Below are positions 1 through 10,402 of a DNA stretch of 64,000 nucleotides, piece after piece. Source of the DNA: Drosophila persimilis (taxonomy: Eukaryota > Arthropoda > Insecta > Diptera > Drosophilidae). Each line of letters begins with the position of its first letter. Positions within the stretch are counted from its first letter, which is position 1. The notes below the pieces were generated by a model. The model had not been told where the DNA came from. It saw nothing but the letters and a program-made list of their open reading frames with translations, and made no database searches. The DNA is taken from assembly GCF_003286085.1 (NCBI RefSeq), contig NW_020825288.1, positions 9,982,001 through 10,046,000 of the forward strand. Reading direction: 5' to 3'. The position numbers were made by a program, and so were the translations under genes.

Positions 1-482
1 GACGGCCAAGAAGATACAACACAAAAAACCCAATGCGTGAACTGCTCTGGAAATCATACGGCCAATGCTAAAATCTGCCCAGTACGAATTGAGTACATCA
101 AAAAAATGACCGAAAGGCAAAACCACACGCAAACAAAAACGAACAAGTCCATCGCAACTGCAGCTGCAACTGTCCAGCCACAAAGCCGAATTGAAAAGGG
201 ACGAAGCTACGCCTCAGCAGCCAAAAGCAAGCCGATACCTACACAAGTGAAGGAAAACCCGAGAGCACGCCAAGAAAAGAAACAGGCAAACACCGCAGAA
301 GAAAACGCCGGCTTTCATTTGAACAACTGAACGGGGACTCTGTGGATGCATTTGGAAAAGATTTGCTTACCTGCTTCGACATCATGCAATCCCTAATTAA
401 AAAATACCCAAACTCCAGCTCGGATAAAAAGGAAAAACAGCAATTGATTCTGGACTTCTTGATCCAAATCGCGCTCAACTAA
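1..482 (+). pseudogene. ORF1 (Gag-like) C-terminal part, frameshifted, copy A1
   Basis: The frame is open from position 1 and encodes the third zinc knuckle (CVNCSGNH then KIC) and a basic linker. It closes early at 330. Against the sister copy one T is missing in the run near 311-313 (ctttcat versus tttttcat), which shifts the frame and adds a short wrong tail. The lost C-terminal segment is still readable in another frame and ends at the TAA at 480-482, one base before the ORF2 ATG. ORF1 proteins of this superfamily bind the element RNA and carry it as a ribonucleoprotein. This copy would have to borrow ORF1 from an intact relative. Confidence 0.85.
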
Positions 483-483
483 A

Positions 484-3400
484 ATGCCAGTAAAAATCAT
501 GTTCCAAAACGTCAATGGCATCGTTCAACGGCGTAGGCGAAATGAACTTAACGAGCACCTAAACAAACACAGGCCAGATCTGATGCTACTCGCTGAGCAC
601 AACCTGAGAAGTACGCACTCAGCCGGATTAACCAACTACCAATTCGTGAGGCAACATGTAGCAAGCTTAGAAACCACGCAGAACAGCACAAGAAGCCCTG
701 GAACAGCAGTAACCATCTGCGTGAGAAATGGACTCAGTTACGAACGAGTGAAAATCGACCAAATGCAATACATCGAGGCTGTGGCAGTGCAGATTTTCTA
801 TACAAACAGACGCAATTTAAGAACTGGATTAATTGCAATCTCACTCTACCTACGCCCCCAGCATCCTTTACTAAGCTCAGACTTGGACATTCTAATGCAC
901 TCGCTAGCTCAAATAGAGGATCATGAGCAACTCGTAATCGGATGTGATTTGAACGCGAAACACCCAGCCTGGAATAGGCCCACGTACCGTCCAGAACACA
1001 TCAACACGTCAGGAATTAGCTTAGAGCGGTGGCTGGCAGACCAACCATTCCTAATTCTCCACCCAACCCAAGAACCCACACGTCCCAATCAGACAGGAGA
1101 CTCCTCAATAGATTTTTTCCTAACATCATCCTCAACCCCAATCGACTACTCAACATTTACCTACGGCTGCAAAATCCTCAAAAACTTCCCATCAGACCAC
1201 TTTGGAATAACCATAAACATAAATCTAGGACGGAACCGACTAAACTACAACCCACCAAAATCGTTACACAATTTTCAGAAAATAGACCCGATCCACTGGA
1301 ACACAATAATACTACAGAACCTAAGACACATCCCAAACACCCAAAACTTAAACACAGCTGACATAGATAACCACGTACATTCTCTAACAAATGCAATAGC
1401 CAAAGCCCTTGACTCTGATGAGGCAATCCCAAAAATAACCATAAACCCGACTAACCCAAACAATCCGTTCACCCGACTTAGCACCCACTGCCTAAACCTA
1501 ATCAAAAAAAAACGAAAACTTAGACGCATGCTTTTCCGCCGCCTATCCACCCTTACACCCAACCAACGCAACCAAATCAAAGACACTATAAAAGAATTGG
1601 ACATACAAATAAACTGTCACATAGAAATCGCAGAACTGAAAACAATAGACCAAAAACTACGCAAAATTAACCCAAGTAAAATTAGCCAGAAATCACTCCA
1701 AACACTCAATCCAAACACCCCACCAAAAGAACAACTAGCTCATGACCTACATTTGACCAACGAGGAAGCAGCTCTAATAGACATAGACCTAAACCTTAGC
1801 TCCTCCCAAAATATAACTTCCACTTTTCACAAAATTAATGCCCTGGCGTGGTCCTTTGAAAGAGTCCATAGCCAAAATGAAAACATCACCGACTCAGACC
1901 CTGTCCTCAGGGCACACACAATCGCCATCAATGAAACAATAGCCCAAACCACATTCACAACACTAAACTCATACAAAACTACATTCAATATTTCCAGAAC
2001 AGCAGATGGTAACTGGCCCGAGTCCCATGAATGCGGATTCACAAACGCCGAAGAGCTCTTTGAAATACTGAAAATAAAAAACTCAAAGAAGACCATGGGA
2101 CCGGACGGCACCAGCAACTTTCTGATGAAACACTGCAATATGCCAATGCTAAAACATTTAGCAACACTATTCAACCACTGCCTAAACTTAGGATACTTTC
2201 CTTCCGAATGGAAGAACAGCAGAATCATCGCCATTCACAAACCCGGATTAAATCCGCACAGCCTCCGAGCCTACAGGCCTATTGCTCTACTATCTGCAAT
2301 AAGTCTGCTGCTGGAGAAAATAATAATGCGACAAATACAGAAGCACATGGACTCACATAGCACGTTGAAAGATACTCAGTATGGCTTCAGAGCGAAATCG
2401 TCAACCAACCATGCGTTCATCGCAGCAAACGATTTCATCTTTGAGAATTTATCCCACAAACGTTCTACAATAGCCTGTGCTCTGGACTTTGAGAAGGCTT
2501 TCGACACAGTCTGGACCAGCGGACTCATTTACAAGATGACCCAATTAAATTTCACCCCAGATATAACAAAAATAGTCCATAATTATTTAACAAACCGCTC
2601 ATTTCAAGTTAGCAGCCCAGAAGACTCGGATCTGTCCCTTATAAGGTCGATCCCAGCAGGGGTTCCACAAGGTTCACTGCTGGCACCCATCCTCTACAAC
2701 ATCTACCTGGCAGACATGCCCGATTACCAAGTCCCTACCGGCTCAACCACACAAATTAAAGCACTAATCTACGCCGATGATATCCTGCTACTGGCATCTT
2801 CCGGTTCAATGGCCATCGCTGAAAGAGAGCTAAACGGGTACCTGAACATACTGTGCCACTACTTCACCAAATGGCATCTCAAACTCAACGCAAGCAAATG
2901 CACCAGCTCAATCCTTAAGGGCCCACGATTGGGCTACCTGTACAGGAATGCGAGGAGATTCCAGCCCAGTCTGTTCATCTACGATAGACTGGCAATTAAA
3001 TACGAAAAGCAGTTCAAGTACCTCGGTGTTGTCTACGACGAAAAACTGAACTTCAAGACACACACAGCAAATGCCCGAAGGAAAGCGTGTGCAATGATCC
3101 ACAAGATCCAGCACATATACAAACCAATATCCTCCAATCAAGGGAACATCAGTCACATCACCAGAATCTGCGCTCTAGCCTACAAAAAACTAATACAACC
3201 AGTTCTTATGTACGGCTATGTAGCGTGGATGAACATAAAGACTATCGAGATGGAAGAGCTGCGCCGGTTCGAAAGAAAAATACTTCGCAAATCAATCGGC
3301 ACTCAAAGCAGAGACGCATTGACGGGCCACTACATACCGAACAAGCGACTTTATAAATTAACAAAAACAACAAGGATAGACAGACTCATGTTCCAAATAC

Positions 3401-3603
3401 TGGAGAAGCTGGTCGAAAGAGATAATACGATACAAACGGAAATACCCGCAAACTACCACACTGAGTTCCTTACCGCCCATCATTTAACCCATCTAATGGA
3501 AATGGGCATTATCTATGACGAAGACGAAAACCTCATCTTCCACCACAGAAGACATCGATCTCTAAGTCACGCCGACGGTCTGGTATTCAATACCAGTCAA
3601 TAA
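484..3603 (+). CDS. Retrotransposon ORF2: APE endonuclease and reverse transcriptase, copy A1
   Basis: An open frame of 1039 residues. The N-terminal apurinic-type endonuclease starts unusually with MFQNVNGI and keeps the family landmarks AEHNLR, CDLNAKHPAWN, SIDFF and SDHFG (about residue 236). The reverse transcriptase follows, with YRPIALLS, TQYGFR, ALDFEKAFDTVW, PAGVPQGSLLAPILYN and the catalytic YADD at about residue 763, then KYLGVVYDEKLNF. There is no RNase H domain and no C-terminal CCHC/HCC box, as expected for the jockey clade. The protein nicks target DNA and primes reverse transcription from the nick. The ATG at 484 is chosen because it follows the ORF1 stop by one base and matches the sister copy. 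All catalytic motifs are intact. Confidence 0.95.
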   Translation: MPVKIMFQNVNGIVQRRRRNELNEHLNKHRPDLMLLAEHNLRSTHSAGLTNYQFVRQHVASLETTQNSTRSPGTAVTICVRNGLSYERVKIDQMQYIEAVAVQIFYTNRRNLRTGLIAISLYLRPQHPLLSSDLDILMHSLAQIEDHEQLVIGCDLNAKHPAWNRPTYRPEHINTSGISLERWLADQPFLILHPTQEPTRPNQTGDSSIDFFLTSSSTPIDYSTFTYGCKILKNFPSDHFGITININLGRNRLNYNPPKSLHNFQKIDPIHWNTIILQNLRHIPNTQNLNTADIDNHVHSLTNAIAKALDSDEAIPKITINPTNPNNPFTRLSTHCLNLIKKKRKLRRMLFRRLSTLTPNQRNQIKDTIKELDIQINCHIEIAELKTIDQKLRKINPSKISQKSLQTLNPNTPPKEQLAHDLHLTNEEAALIDIDLNLSSSQNITSTFHKINALAWSFERVHSQNENITDSDPVLRAHTIAINETIAQTTFTTLNSYKTTFNISRTADGNWPESHECGFTNAEELFEILKIKNSKKTMGPDGTSNFLMKHCNMPMLKHLATLFNHCLNLGYFPSEWKNSRIIAIHKPGLNPHSLRAYRPIALLSAISLLLEKIIMRQIQKHMDSHSTLKDTQYGFRAKSSTNHAFIAANDFIFENLSHKRSTIACALDFEKAFDTVWTSGLIYKMTQLNFTPDITKIVHNYLTNRSFQVSSPEDSDLSLIRSIPAGVPQGSLLAPILYNIYLADMPDYQVPTGSTTQIKALIYADDILLLASSGSMAIAERELNGYLNILCHYFTKWHLKLNASKCTSSILKGPRLGYLYRNARRFQPSLFIYDRLAIKYEKQFKYLGVVYDEKLNFKTHTANARRKACAMIHKIQHIYKPISSNQGNISHITRICALAYKKLIQPVLMYGYVAWMNIKTIEMEELRRFERKILRKSIGTQSRDALTGHYIPNKRLYKLTKTTRIDRLMFQILEKLVERDNTIQTEIPANYHTEFLTAHHLTHLMEMGIIYDEDENLIFHHRRHRSLSHADGLVFNTSQ

Positions 3604-3983
3604 GCCACTCCCCCGTCCAACTGTAAATACTGTAAATACTCCCCTCCACTCCACCCTCCTTTACCCAGTAAAATAAGAATAGAATAAGCTTAGCACATAA
3701 ATTAGCCCATAAGATCTAAACCAAATCAAAAGTAAACTTTATCCAGGTTTTTAACTTAACCATTTTTTCCTGGAAAACACTAAACCACTAGATATTAACT
3801 ATAACATAACCTAAACTAAAGATAAGATCTCTAATACAATAGTAACCAAAAGACTAGCACCCGGATAAGCTTAAAGCGCAGGGTAAAATTACACACACAT
3901 AAGATAAAGTAAGCTTGAACTTGTCACTCATGTATCACTATATACCTAAGCAGAAGCTGTGCTCCTGTAATATGAAATATGAC

Positions 3984-4014
3984 AATAAATAAACGCTAAA
4001 AAAAAAAAAAAAAA
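3984..4014 (+). other. Polyadenylation signal and A-tail of copy A1
   Basis: AATAAA at 3984-3989 is followed after eight bases by 17 A (3998-4014). The tail runs straight into the 5' end of the next copy, which marks the exact junction of the tandem pair. Confidence 0.9.
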
Positions 4015-4347
4015 CGCGATCGATTATTACAAATTCAGACTTTGAAAGTGAATAGTGAAAATGGCTCGTACCAAGTGTGAACAGTGATAAAGAAAACAGT
4101 GCCTGGTCGTGGTAAAGGTGGCCAAGTGAAGTGAAGGACTAAAAGGACTAAGTGAATTGACGTGATCAAAGTGTAACAAGTAACAAGTCAGAAAGTCGCA
4201 TATATTGCACCTCTAAAAACTGAACTTTTTAAAAAAATAGTGAGCAGACATTGTGCAACTAAAACCAATATACTGCTAGAAGCAGAGTGCGTCTACATAT
4301 GTGATAAGCCGGAGAAAAGAGGCTGCACAGTGAAAAAATCAAACAAA

Positions 4348-5917
4348 ATGGCAGCACATTCGGCAACCAGTGACAATGTTAGGCTCGTTGACGAGGCAAT
4401 GGAAGCCGATAATGATAACGTGAAAAGGTCCAGAGCTGAATTATCAACCTCTGACAGTGATTGCGAAAGTGATCTAATAAGTGATTGCGAAACGGAACAA
4501 GATACCGTTATAATGGACCGCGATGAGATGGATTCTATCATGGAAGAACTCAATTTTCTACGTGCTGAGCATATTAAATACAAAAAATATATCGAAGCCG
4601 TAAACGCGACGCCAAAAACAACACCAAAACCCAAAAAAAACGAAACCTGAGGATGTGAAGGAAAGTGAAGGTGCACCGACTACACCCAAAAAATCAAAAG
4701 CTAGTGCAAGCAAACAAATTCCCAACACAAAACCCCAACAAACCATACCGGAGGATGTTCAAAATAAGGAATTTCCTAAACTACCCACATCCACATCCAA
4801 AGCACCACCTAAGCCAATTCGTATACCAAAAAAGACGGTGATACCCACCAAAAATGGCAATAACGAAAAAGGTCTACCGGTCATAGTAACGTACCAGCAA
4901 AACGCCAAAGCCCTAACAACACTCCTGAAGGAATCATCAAAGAAATTCACTCTCAACATCCTAAACAAAAACGTGATACATGTAAAGGTCTTCACATTGG
5001 CAGATTTCAACCTAACCAAAGAGTTGTTGAACAAAAACAAAGTGTTGTACTATAGCTTCACGCCTAAGCAAGTTAAGCCACACACAGTGATCTTAAGGAA
5101 ACTACCACTTGAAGTGTACGATTCTGATGAGGTCAAGACAGCACTAGTTGAGGCCGTGCCTGAGCTAAACATCCTGTCAGTGAAGCCTTACAAGGAAAAG
5201 ATGTGGATGGTTCAAGTGGAGAAAACTGAAAAAATAAACGAAATATTTAAAGTAACAACACTCCTCAACTGCCGAATTAACATCGAGGGTTTCAAGCCGC
5301 ACCCAAACGCAATTAAGCAATGTCACAATTGCCAACGGTTCTGCCATGTTGCCAGCAACTGCAAAATGGCATTCCGCTGTGTCAAATGCACAAAAACACA
5401 TGCTCCAGGGCAATGCACCCTAAAGAAAAAGGAAGACGGCCAAGAAGATACAACACAAAAATCCCAATGCGTGAACTGCTCTGGAAATCATACGGCCAAT
5501 GCTAAAATCTGCCCAGTACGAATTGAGTACATCAAAAAAATGACCGAAAGGCGAAACCACACCCAAAAAAAAACAAACAAGTCCATCGCAACTGCAGCTG
5601 CAACTGTCCAGCTACAAAGCCGAATTGAAAAGGGACGAAGCTACGCCTCAGCAGCCAAAAGCAAGCCGACACCTACACAAGTGAAGGAAAACCCGAGACC
5701 ACGCCAAGAAAAGAAACAGGCAAACATCGCAGAAGAAAACGCCGGTTTTTCATTTGAACAACTGAACGGGGACTCTGTGGATGCATTTGGAAAAGATTTG
5801 CTTACCTGCTTCGACATCATGCAATCCCTAATTAAGAAATACCCAAACTCCAGCTCGGATAAAAAGGGAAAACAGCAATTGATTCTGGACTTCCTGATCC
5901 AAATCGCGCTCAACTAA
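4348..5917 (+). CDS. Retrotransposon ORF1 (Gag-like, three CCHC knuckles), copy A2, with one frameshift
   Basis: The first in-frame ATG is at 4348 (MAAHSATSDN). An acidic, serine-rich N-terminus closes at 4650, and the frame resumes one base over with its own ATG at 4655. Skipping one A of the eight-A run at about 4629-4636 joins the two parts into about 520 residues, so this is either an indel in that run or a +1 shift. The second part carries an RRM-like/PRE_C2HC-type region (ILRKLPLEVYDSDEV), then knuckles CHNCQRFCHVASNC, CVKCTKTHAPGQC and CVNCSGNH..KIC, a lysine-rich linker and a C-terminal helix region. It ends with TAA immediately before the ORF2 ATG. The predicted role is binding and packaging element RNA. 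Confidence 0.85.
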
Positions 5918-8900
5918 ATGCCAGTAAAAATCATGTTCCAAAACGTCAATGGCATCGTTCAACGGCGTAGGCGAAATGAACTTAACGAGCATCTAAACAA
6001 ACACAGGCCAGATCTGATGCTACTCGCTGAGCACAACCTGAGAAGTACGCACTCAGCCGGATTAACCAACTACCAATTCGTGAGGCAACATGTAGCAAGC
6101 TTAGAAACCACGCAGAACAGCACAAGAAGCCCTGGAACAGCAGTAACCATCTGCGTGAGAAATGGACTCAGTTACGAACGAGTGAAAATCGACCAAATGC
6201 AATACATCGAGGCTGTGGCAGTGCAGATTTTCTATACAAACAGACGCAATTTAAGAACTGGATTAATTGCAATCTCACTCTACCTACGCCCCCAGCATCC
6301 TTTACTAAGCTCAGACTTGGACATTCTAATGCACTCGCTAGCTCAAATAGAGGATCATGAGCAACTCGTAATCGGATGTGATTTGAACGCGAAACACCCA
6401 GCCTGGAATAGGCCCACGTACCGTCCAGAACACATCAACACGTCAGGAATTAGCTTAGAGCGGTGGCTGGCAGACCAACCATTCCTAATTCTCCACCCAA
6501 CCCAAGAACCCACACGTCCCAATCAGACAGGAGACTCCTCAATAGATTTTTTCCTAACATCATCCTCAACCCCAATCGACTACTCAACATTTACCTACGG
6601 CTGCAAAATCCTCAAAAACTTCCCATCAGACCACTTTGGAATAACCATAAACATAAATCTAGGACGGAACCGACTAAACTACAACCCACCAAAATCGTTA
6701 CACAATTTTCAGAAAATAGACCCGATCCACTGGAACACAATAATACTACAGAACCTAAGACACATCCCAAACACCCAAAACTTAAACACAGCTGACATAG
6801 ATAACCACGTACATTCTCTAACAAATGCAATAGCCAAAGCCCTTGACTCTGATGAGGCAATCCCAAAAATAACCATAAACCCGACTAACCCAAACAATCC
6901 GTTCACCCGACTTAGCACCCACTGCCTAAACCTAATCAAAAAAAAACGAAAACTTAGACGCATGCTTTTCCGCCGCCTATCCACCCTTACACCCAACCAA
7001 CGCAACCAAATCAAAGACACTATAAAAGAATTGGACATACAAATAAACTGTCACATAGAAATCGCAGAACTGAAAACAATAGACCAAAAACTACGCAAAA
7101 TTAACCCAAGTAAAATTAGCCAGAAATCACTCCAAACACTCAATCCAAACACCCCACCAAAAGAACAACTAGCTCATGACCTACATTTGACCAACGAGGA
7201 AGCAGCTCTAATAGACATAGACCTAAACCTTAGCTCCTCCCAAAATATAACTTCCACTTTTCACAAAATTAATGCCCTGGCGTGGTCCTTTGAAAGAGTC
7301 CATAGCCAAAATGAAAACATCACCGACTCAGACCCTGTCCTCAGGGCACACACAATCGCCATCAATGAAACAATAGCCCAAACCACATCCACAACACTAA
7401 ACTCATACAAAACTACATTCAATATTTCCAGAACAGCAGATGGTAACTGGCCCGAGTCCCATGAATGCGGATTCACAAACGCCGAAGAGCTCTTTGAAAT
7501 ACTGAAAATAAAAAACTCAAAGAAGACCATGGGACCGGACGGCACCAGCAACTTTCTGATGAAACACTGCAATATGCCAATGCTAAAACATTTAGCAACA
7601 CTATTCAACCACTGCCTAAACTTAGGATACTTTCCTTCCGAATGGAAGAACAGCAGAATCATCGCCATTCACAAACCCGGATTAAATCCGCACAGCCTCC
7701 GAGCCTACAGGCCTATTGCTCTACTATCTGCAATAAGTCTGCTGCTGGAGAAAATAATAATGCGACAAATACAGAAGCACATGGACTCACATAGCACGTT
7801 GAAAGATACTCAGTATGGCTTCAGAGCGAAATCGTCAACCAACCATGCGTTCATCGCAGCAAACGATTTCATCTTTGAGAATTTATCCCACAAACGTGCT
7901 ACAATAGCCTGTGCTCTGGACTTTGAGAAGGCTTTCGACACAGTCTGGACCAGCGGACTCATTTACAAGATGACCCAATTAAATTTCACCCCAGACATAA
8001 CAAAAATAGTCCATAATTATTTAACAAACCGCTCATTTCAAGTTAGCAGCCCAGAAGACTCGGATCTGTCCCTTATAAGGTCGATCCAAGCAGGGGTTCC
8101 ACAAGGTTCACTGCTGGCACCCATCCTCTACAACATCTACCTGGCAGACATGCCCGATTACCAAGTCCCTACCGGCTCAACCACACAAATTAAAGCACTA
8201 ATCTACGCCGATGATATCCTGCTACTGGCATCTTCCGGTTCAATGGCCATCGCTGAAAGAGAGCTAAACGGGTACCTGAACATACTGTGCCACTACTTCA
8301 CCAAATGGCATCTCAAACTCAACGCAAGCAAATGCACCAGCTCAATCCTTAAGGGCCCACGATTGGGCTACCTGTACAGGAATGCGAGGAGATTCCAGCC
8401 CAGTCTGTTCATCTACGATAGACTGGCAATTAAATACGAAAAGCAGTTCAAGTACCTCGGTGTTGTCTACGACGAAAAACTGAACTTCAAGACACACACA
8501 GCAAATGCCCGAAGGAAAGCGTGTGCAATGATCCACAAGATCCAGCACATATACAAACCAATATCCTCCAATCAAGGGAACATCAGTCACATCACCAGAA
8601 TCTGCGCTCTAGCCTACAAAAAACTAATACAACCAGTTCTTATGTACGGCTATGTAGCGTGGATGAACATAAAGACTATCGAGATGGAAGAGCTGCGCCG
8701 GTTCGAAAGAAAAATACTTCGCAAATCAATCGGCACTCAAAGCAGAGACGCATTGACGGGCCACTACATACCGAACAAGCGACTTTATAAATTAACAAAA
8801 ACAACAAGGATAGACAGACTCATGTTCCAAATACTGGAGAAGCTGGTCGAAAGAGATAATACGATACAAACGGAAATACCCGCAAACTACCACACTGAGT

Positions 8901-9037
8901 TCCTTACCGCCCATCATTTAACCCATCTAATAAAAATGGGCATTATCTATGACGAAGACGAAAACCTCATCTTCCACCACAGAAGACATCGATCTCTAAG
9001 TCACGCCGACGGTCTGGTATTCAATACCAGTCAATAA
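5918..9037 (+). CDS. Retrotransposon ORF2: APE endonuclease and reverse transcriptase, copy A2
   Basis: 1039 residues, same length and domain order as in copy A1. The differences I see are Phe to Ser (QTTSTT), Ser to Ala (HKRATI), Pro to Gln just before AGVPQGS, and MetGlu to IleLys near the C-terminus (HLIKMG). Endonuclease residues (AEHN, CDLN, SDHFG) and the YADD box are intact, so the product could be active. The start codon directly abuts the ORF1 stop (TAAATG) and lies in the same frame as ORF1, which suggests coupled termination-reinitiation or rare readthrough. Confidence 0.95.
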   Translation: MPVKIMFQNVNGIVQRRRRNELNEHLNKHRPDLMLLAEHNLRSTHSAGLTNYQFVRQHVASLETTQNSTRSPGTAVTICVRNGLSYERVKIDQMQYIEAVAVQIFYTNRRNLRTGLIAISLYLRPQHPLLSSDLDILMHSLAQIEDHEQLVIGCDLNAKHPAWNRPTYRPEHINTSGISLERWLADQPFLILHPTQEPTRPNQTGDSSIDFFLTSSSTPIDYSTFTYGCKILKNFPSDHFGITININLGRNRLNYNPPKSLHNFQKIDPIHWNTIILQNLRHIPNTQNLNTADIDNHVHSLTNAIAKALDSDEAIPKITINPTNPNNPFTRLSTHCLNLIKKKRKLRRMLFRRLSTLTPNQRNQIKDTIKELDIQINCHIEIAELKTIDQKLRKINPSKISQKSLQTLNPNTPPKEQLAHDLHLTNEEAALIDIDLNLSSSQNITSTFHKINALAWSFERVHSQNENITDSDPVLRAHTIAINETIAQTTSTTLNSYKTTFNISRTADGNWPESHECGFTNAEELFEILKIKNSKKTMGPDGTSNFLMKHCNMPMLKHLATLFNHCLNLGYFPSEWKNSRIIAIHKPGLNPHSLRAYRPIALLSAISLLLEKIIMRQIQKHMDSHSTLKDTQYGFRAKSSTNHAFIAANDFIFENLSHKRATIACALDFEKAFDTVWTSGLIYKMTQLNFTPDITKIVHNYLTNRSFQVSSPEDSDLSLIRSIQAGVPQGSLLAPILYNIYLADMPDYQVPTGSTTQIKALIYADDILLLASSGSMAIAERELNGYLNILCHYFTKWHLKLNASKCTSSILKGPRLGYLYRNARRFQPSLFIYDRLAIKYEKQFKYLGVVYDEKLNFKTHTANARRKACAMIHKIQHIYKPISSNQGNISHITRICALAYKKLIQPVLMYGYVAWMNIKTIEMEELRRFERKILRKSIGTQSRDALTGHYIPNKRLYKLTKTTRIDRLMFQILEKLVERDNTIQTEIPANYHTEFLTAHHLTHLIKMGIIYDEDENLIFHHRRHRSLSHADGLVFNTSQ

Positions 9038-9156
9038 GCCACTCCCCCGTCCAACTGTAAATACTGTAAATACTCCCCTCCACTCCACCCTCCTTTACCC
9101 AGTAAAATAAGAATAGAATAAGAATAAGAAGTCTTCCAAACATCAATTTTAATGAA

Positions 9157-9687
9157 GTGAAAATATTTAAAGATAAATTCATCCTAATTCAAATAAACAG
9201 AGACTCGGAAAAACTAAAACAAGTTCTTAATCTAAAAAATCTTCTCAACTGCCGCATCAATGTAGAGATTCTAAAACCCAAAAAAAATGCCATAACACAA
9301 TGTCACAACTGCCAGCGATTCTCGCACATAGCGAGCAATTGTAAACTTGCATACAGATGCGTTAAATGTATGAATGAGCATGAGCCAGGGCAATGCCTCA
9401 TAAAAAAGGAAGACGATCCGTCTGACAATGTGCAATGTGTAAACTGCAAACAGCAACACACCGCAAATGCTAAAATATGTCCAATCCGATTAGCTATATT
9501 AGAAAAGATTAAAAACAGGAAGGGAACAACACAATTGAAAACCAATAGAATCATCAACAAGGCCAACCATGCTATGATAAGGGGAAGCAAAACATTCGAA
9601 TCACTTTTCAAGCAGACACAGCCACTCAAACGAAACACAGTTGCAACAACCAACCCGAAACTAAACACATATATGTATGTCAAATAA
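9157..9687 (+). pseudogene. ORF1 remnant of element B (CCHC knuckles)
   Basis: 176 open codons without a genuine start. All three zinc-knuckle blocks are recognisable and the spacing matches copy A2. Translating upstream to about 9130 continues the alignment to A (NINFNEVKIFKDKFILIQI against ELNILSVKPYKEKMWMVQV), so the break at 9123 falls within the coding region. The reading then shifts frame around 9680 for the last ORF1 block. The product would lack the N-terminal half. Confidence 0.8.
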
Positions 9688-10402
9688 ACTCAATGACAAT
9701 AGAAACAACAAACAGAACAAGACGCAAAAACAGACCATGTCGTTCGAAGAGTTCAACAGTGACGCTGTTGAGGCCTTTGGCAAAGTCATCATGACCTGTC
9801 TTCAGGTGATGAGTAATGTAACGAGCAAGTATGCAACCATTAAAGCAGGCAAAAACACCAAAAGCCTCAAACAACAAATCATATTATATTCATTTCAAAT
9901 GCAGCTTCGCTCCAAGTCAATCGGCCCAATAACCGAGGAACCTCTGCTGCGATATGCATTAGAAGGGGCATAAAGTAAGGAACTCAACATTAAACCACTG
10001 CGCCATCTAGAGGCAATGGCTATTGAAATCGCATACAAAAGCAACAACAGGGGCAATCAACACCCACTCGTGGCCATAATCCTATACCAACGGCCTCATG
10101 ATAGGCTATTAGAAGAGGACCTAACCACACTAATAAACACACAAGCCCAATAATAATAGCTGGCGATCTCAATGCCAAGCACCCGAGCTGGCATATTCCA
10201 GACCACAGTCCATCACACATTAACACCAACGGAGGAATACTATGCGAGTGGTTAAATGAGCAGCCAAACCTAATGCTATACCCAATGAAAGAACCTACCA
10301 GGCGAAACTACAACACAGGCAGGCACTCATCGATAGATTACTTCATATGCTCAACAGAACTACCAACCGAGCTAGATGAGGGACTAAGCACAGTCAAGGA
10401 CT

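Larger units (their letters stand above)
1..4014 (+). mobile_element. Jockey-type non-LTR retrotransposon, copy A1 (cut by window start)
   Basis: This is the upstream member of a head-to-tail pair. It contains the last part of ORF1, a complete ORF2, a roughly 395-bp 3' UTR, a polyadenylation signal and a run of 17 A. The endonuclease plus reverse transcriptase without RNase H, and the CCHC knuckles in ORF1, place it in the jockey superfamily. ORF2 matches the copy beginning at 4015 along its whole length with five amino-acid differences, so both are recent. The 5' part lies outside the window. No target-site duplication can be seen because the tail runs directly into the next copy. Confidence 0.95.
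4015..9122 (+). mobile_element. Jockey-type non-LTR retrotransposon, copy A2 (3' UTR truncated)
   Basis: The second member of the tandem pair holds a 5' UTR, both ORFs and only the first 85 bp of the 3' UTR. It is collinear with A1 through the segment agaatagaataag and then stops matching at 9123, where a different, decayed relative begins in the middle of its own ORF1. Non-LTR elements normally lose their 5' end, so a missing 3' end points to a later deletion or recombination. The 5' boundary at 4015 is set only by the end of the A1 A-tail, since A1's own 5' end is not in the window. Confidence 0.93.

Noticed and set aside
1178-1604. Open minus-strand frames inside both ORF2 copies
   Set aside because: They are shadows of the real ORF2 frame and repeat identically in both copies.
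4105-4111. GGTCGTG matches a downstream promoter element in the 5' UTR of copy A2
   Set aside because: It is about 90 bp from the presumed 5' end, not at +28 to +34, and no initiator lies at the right distance.
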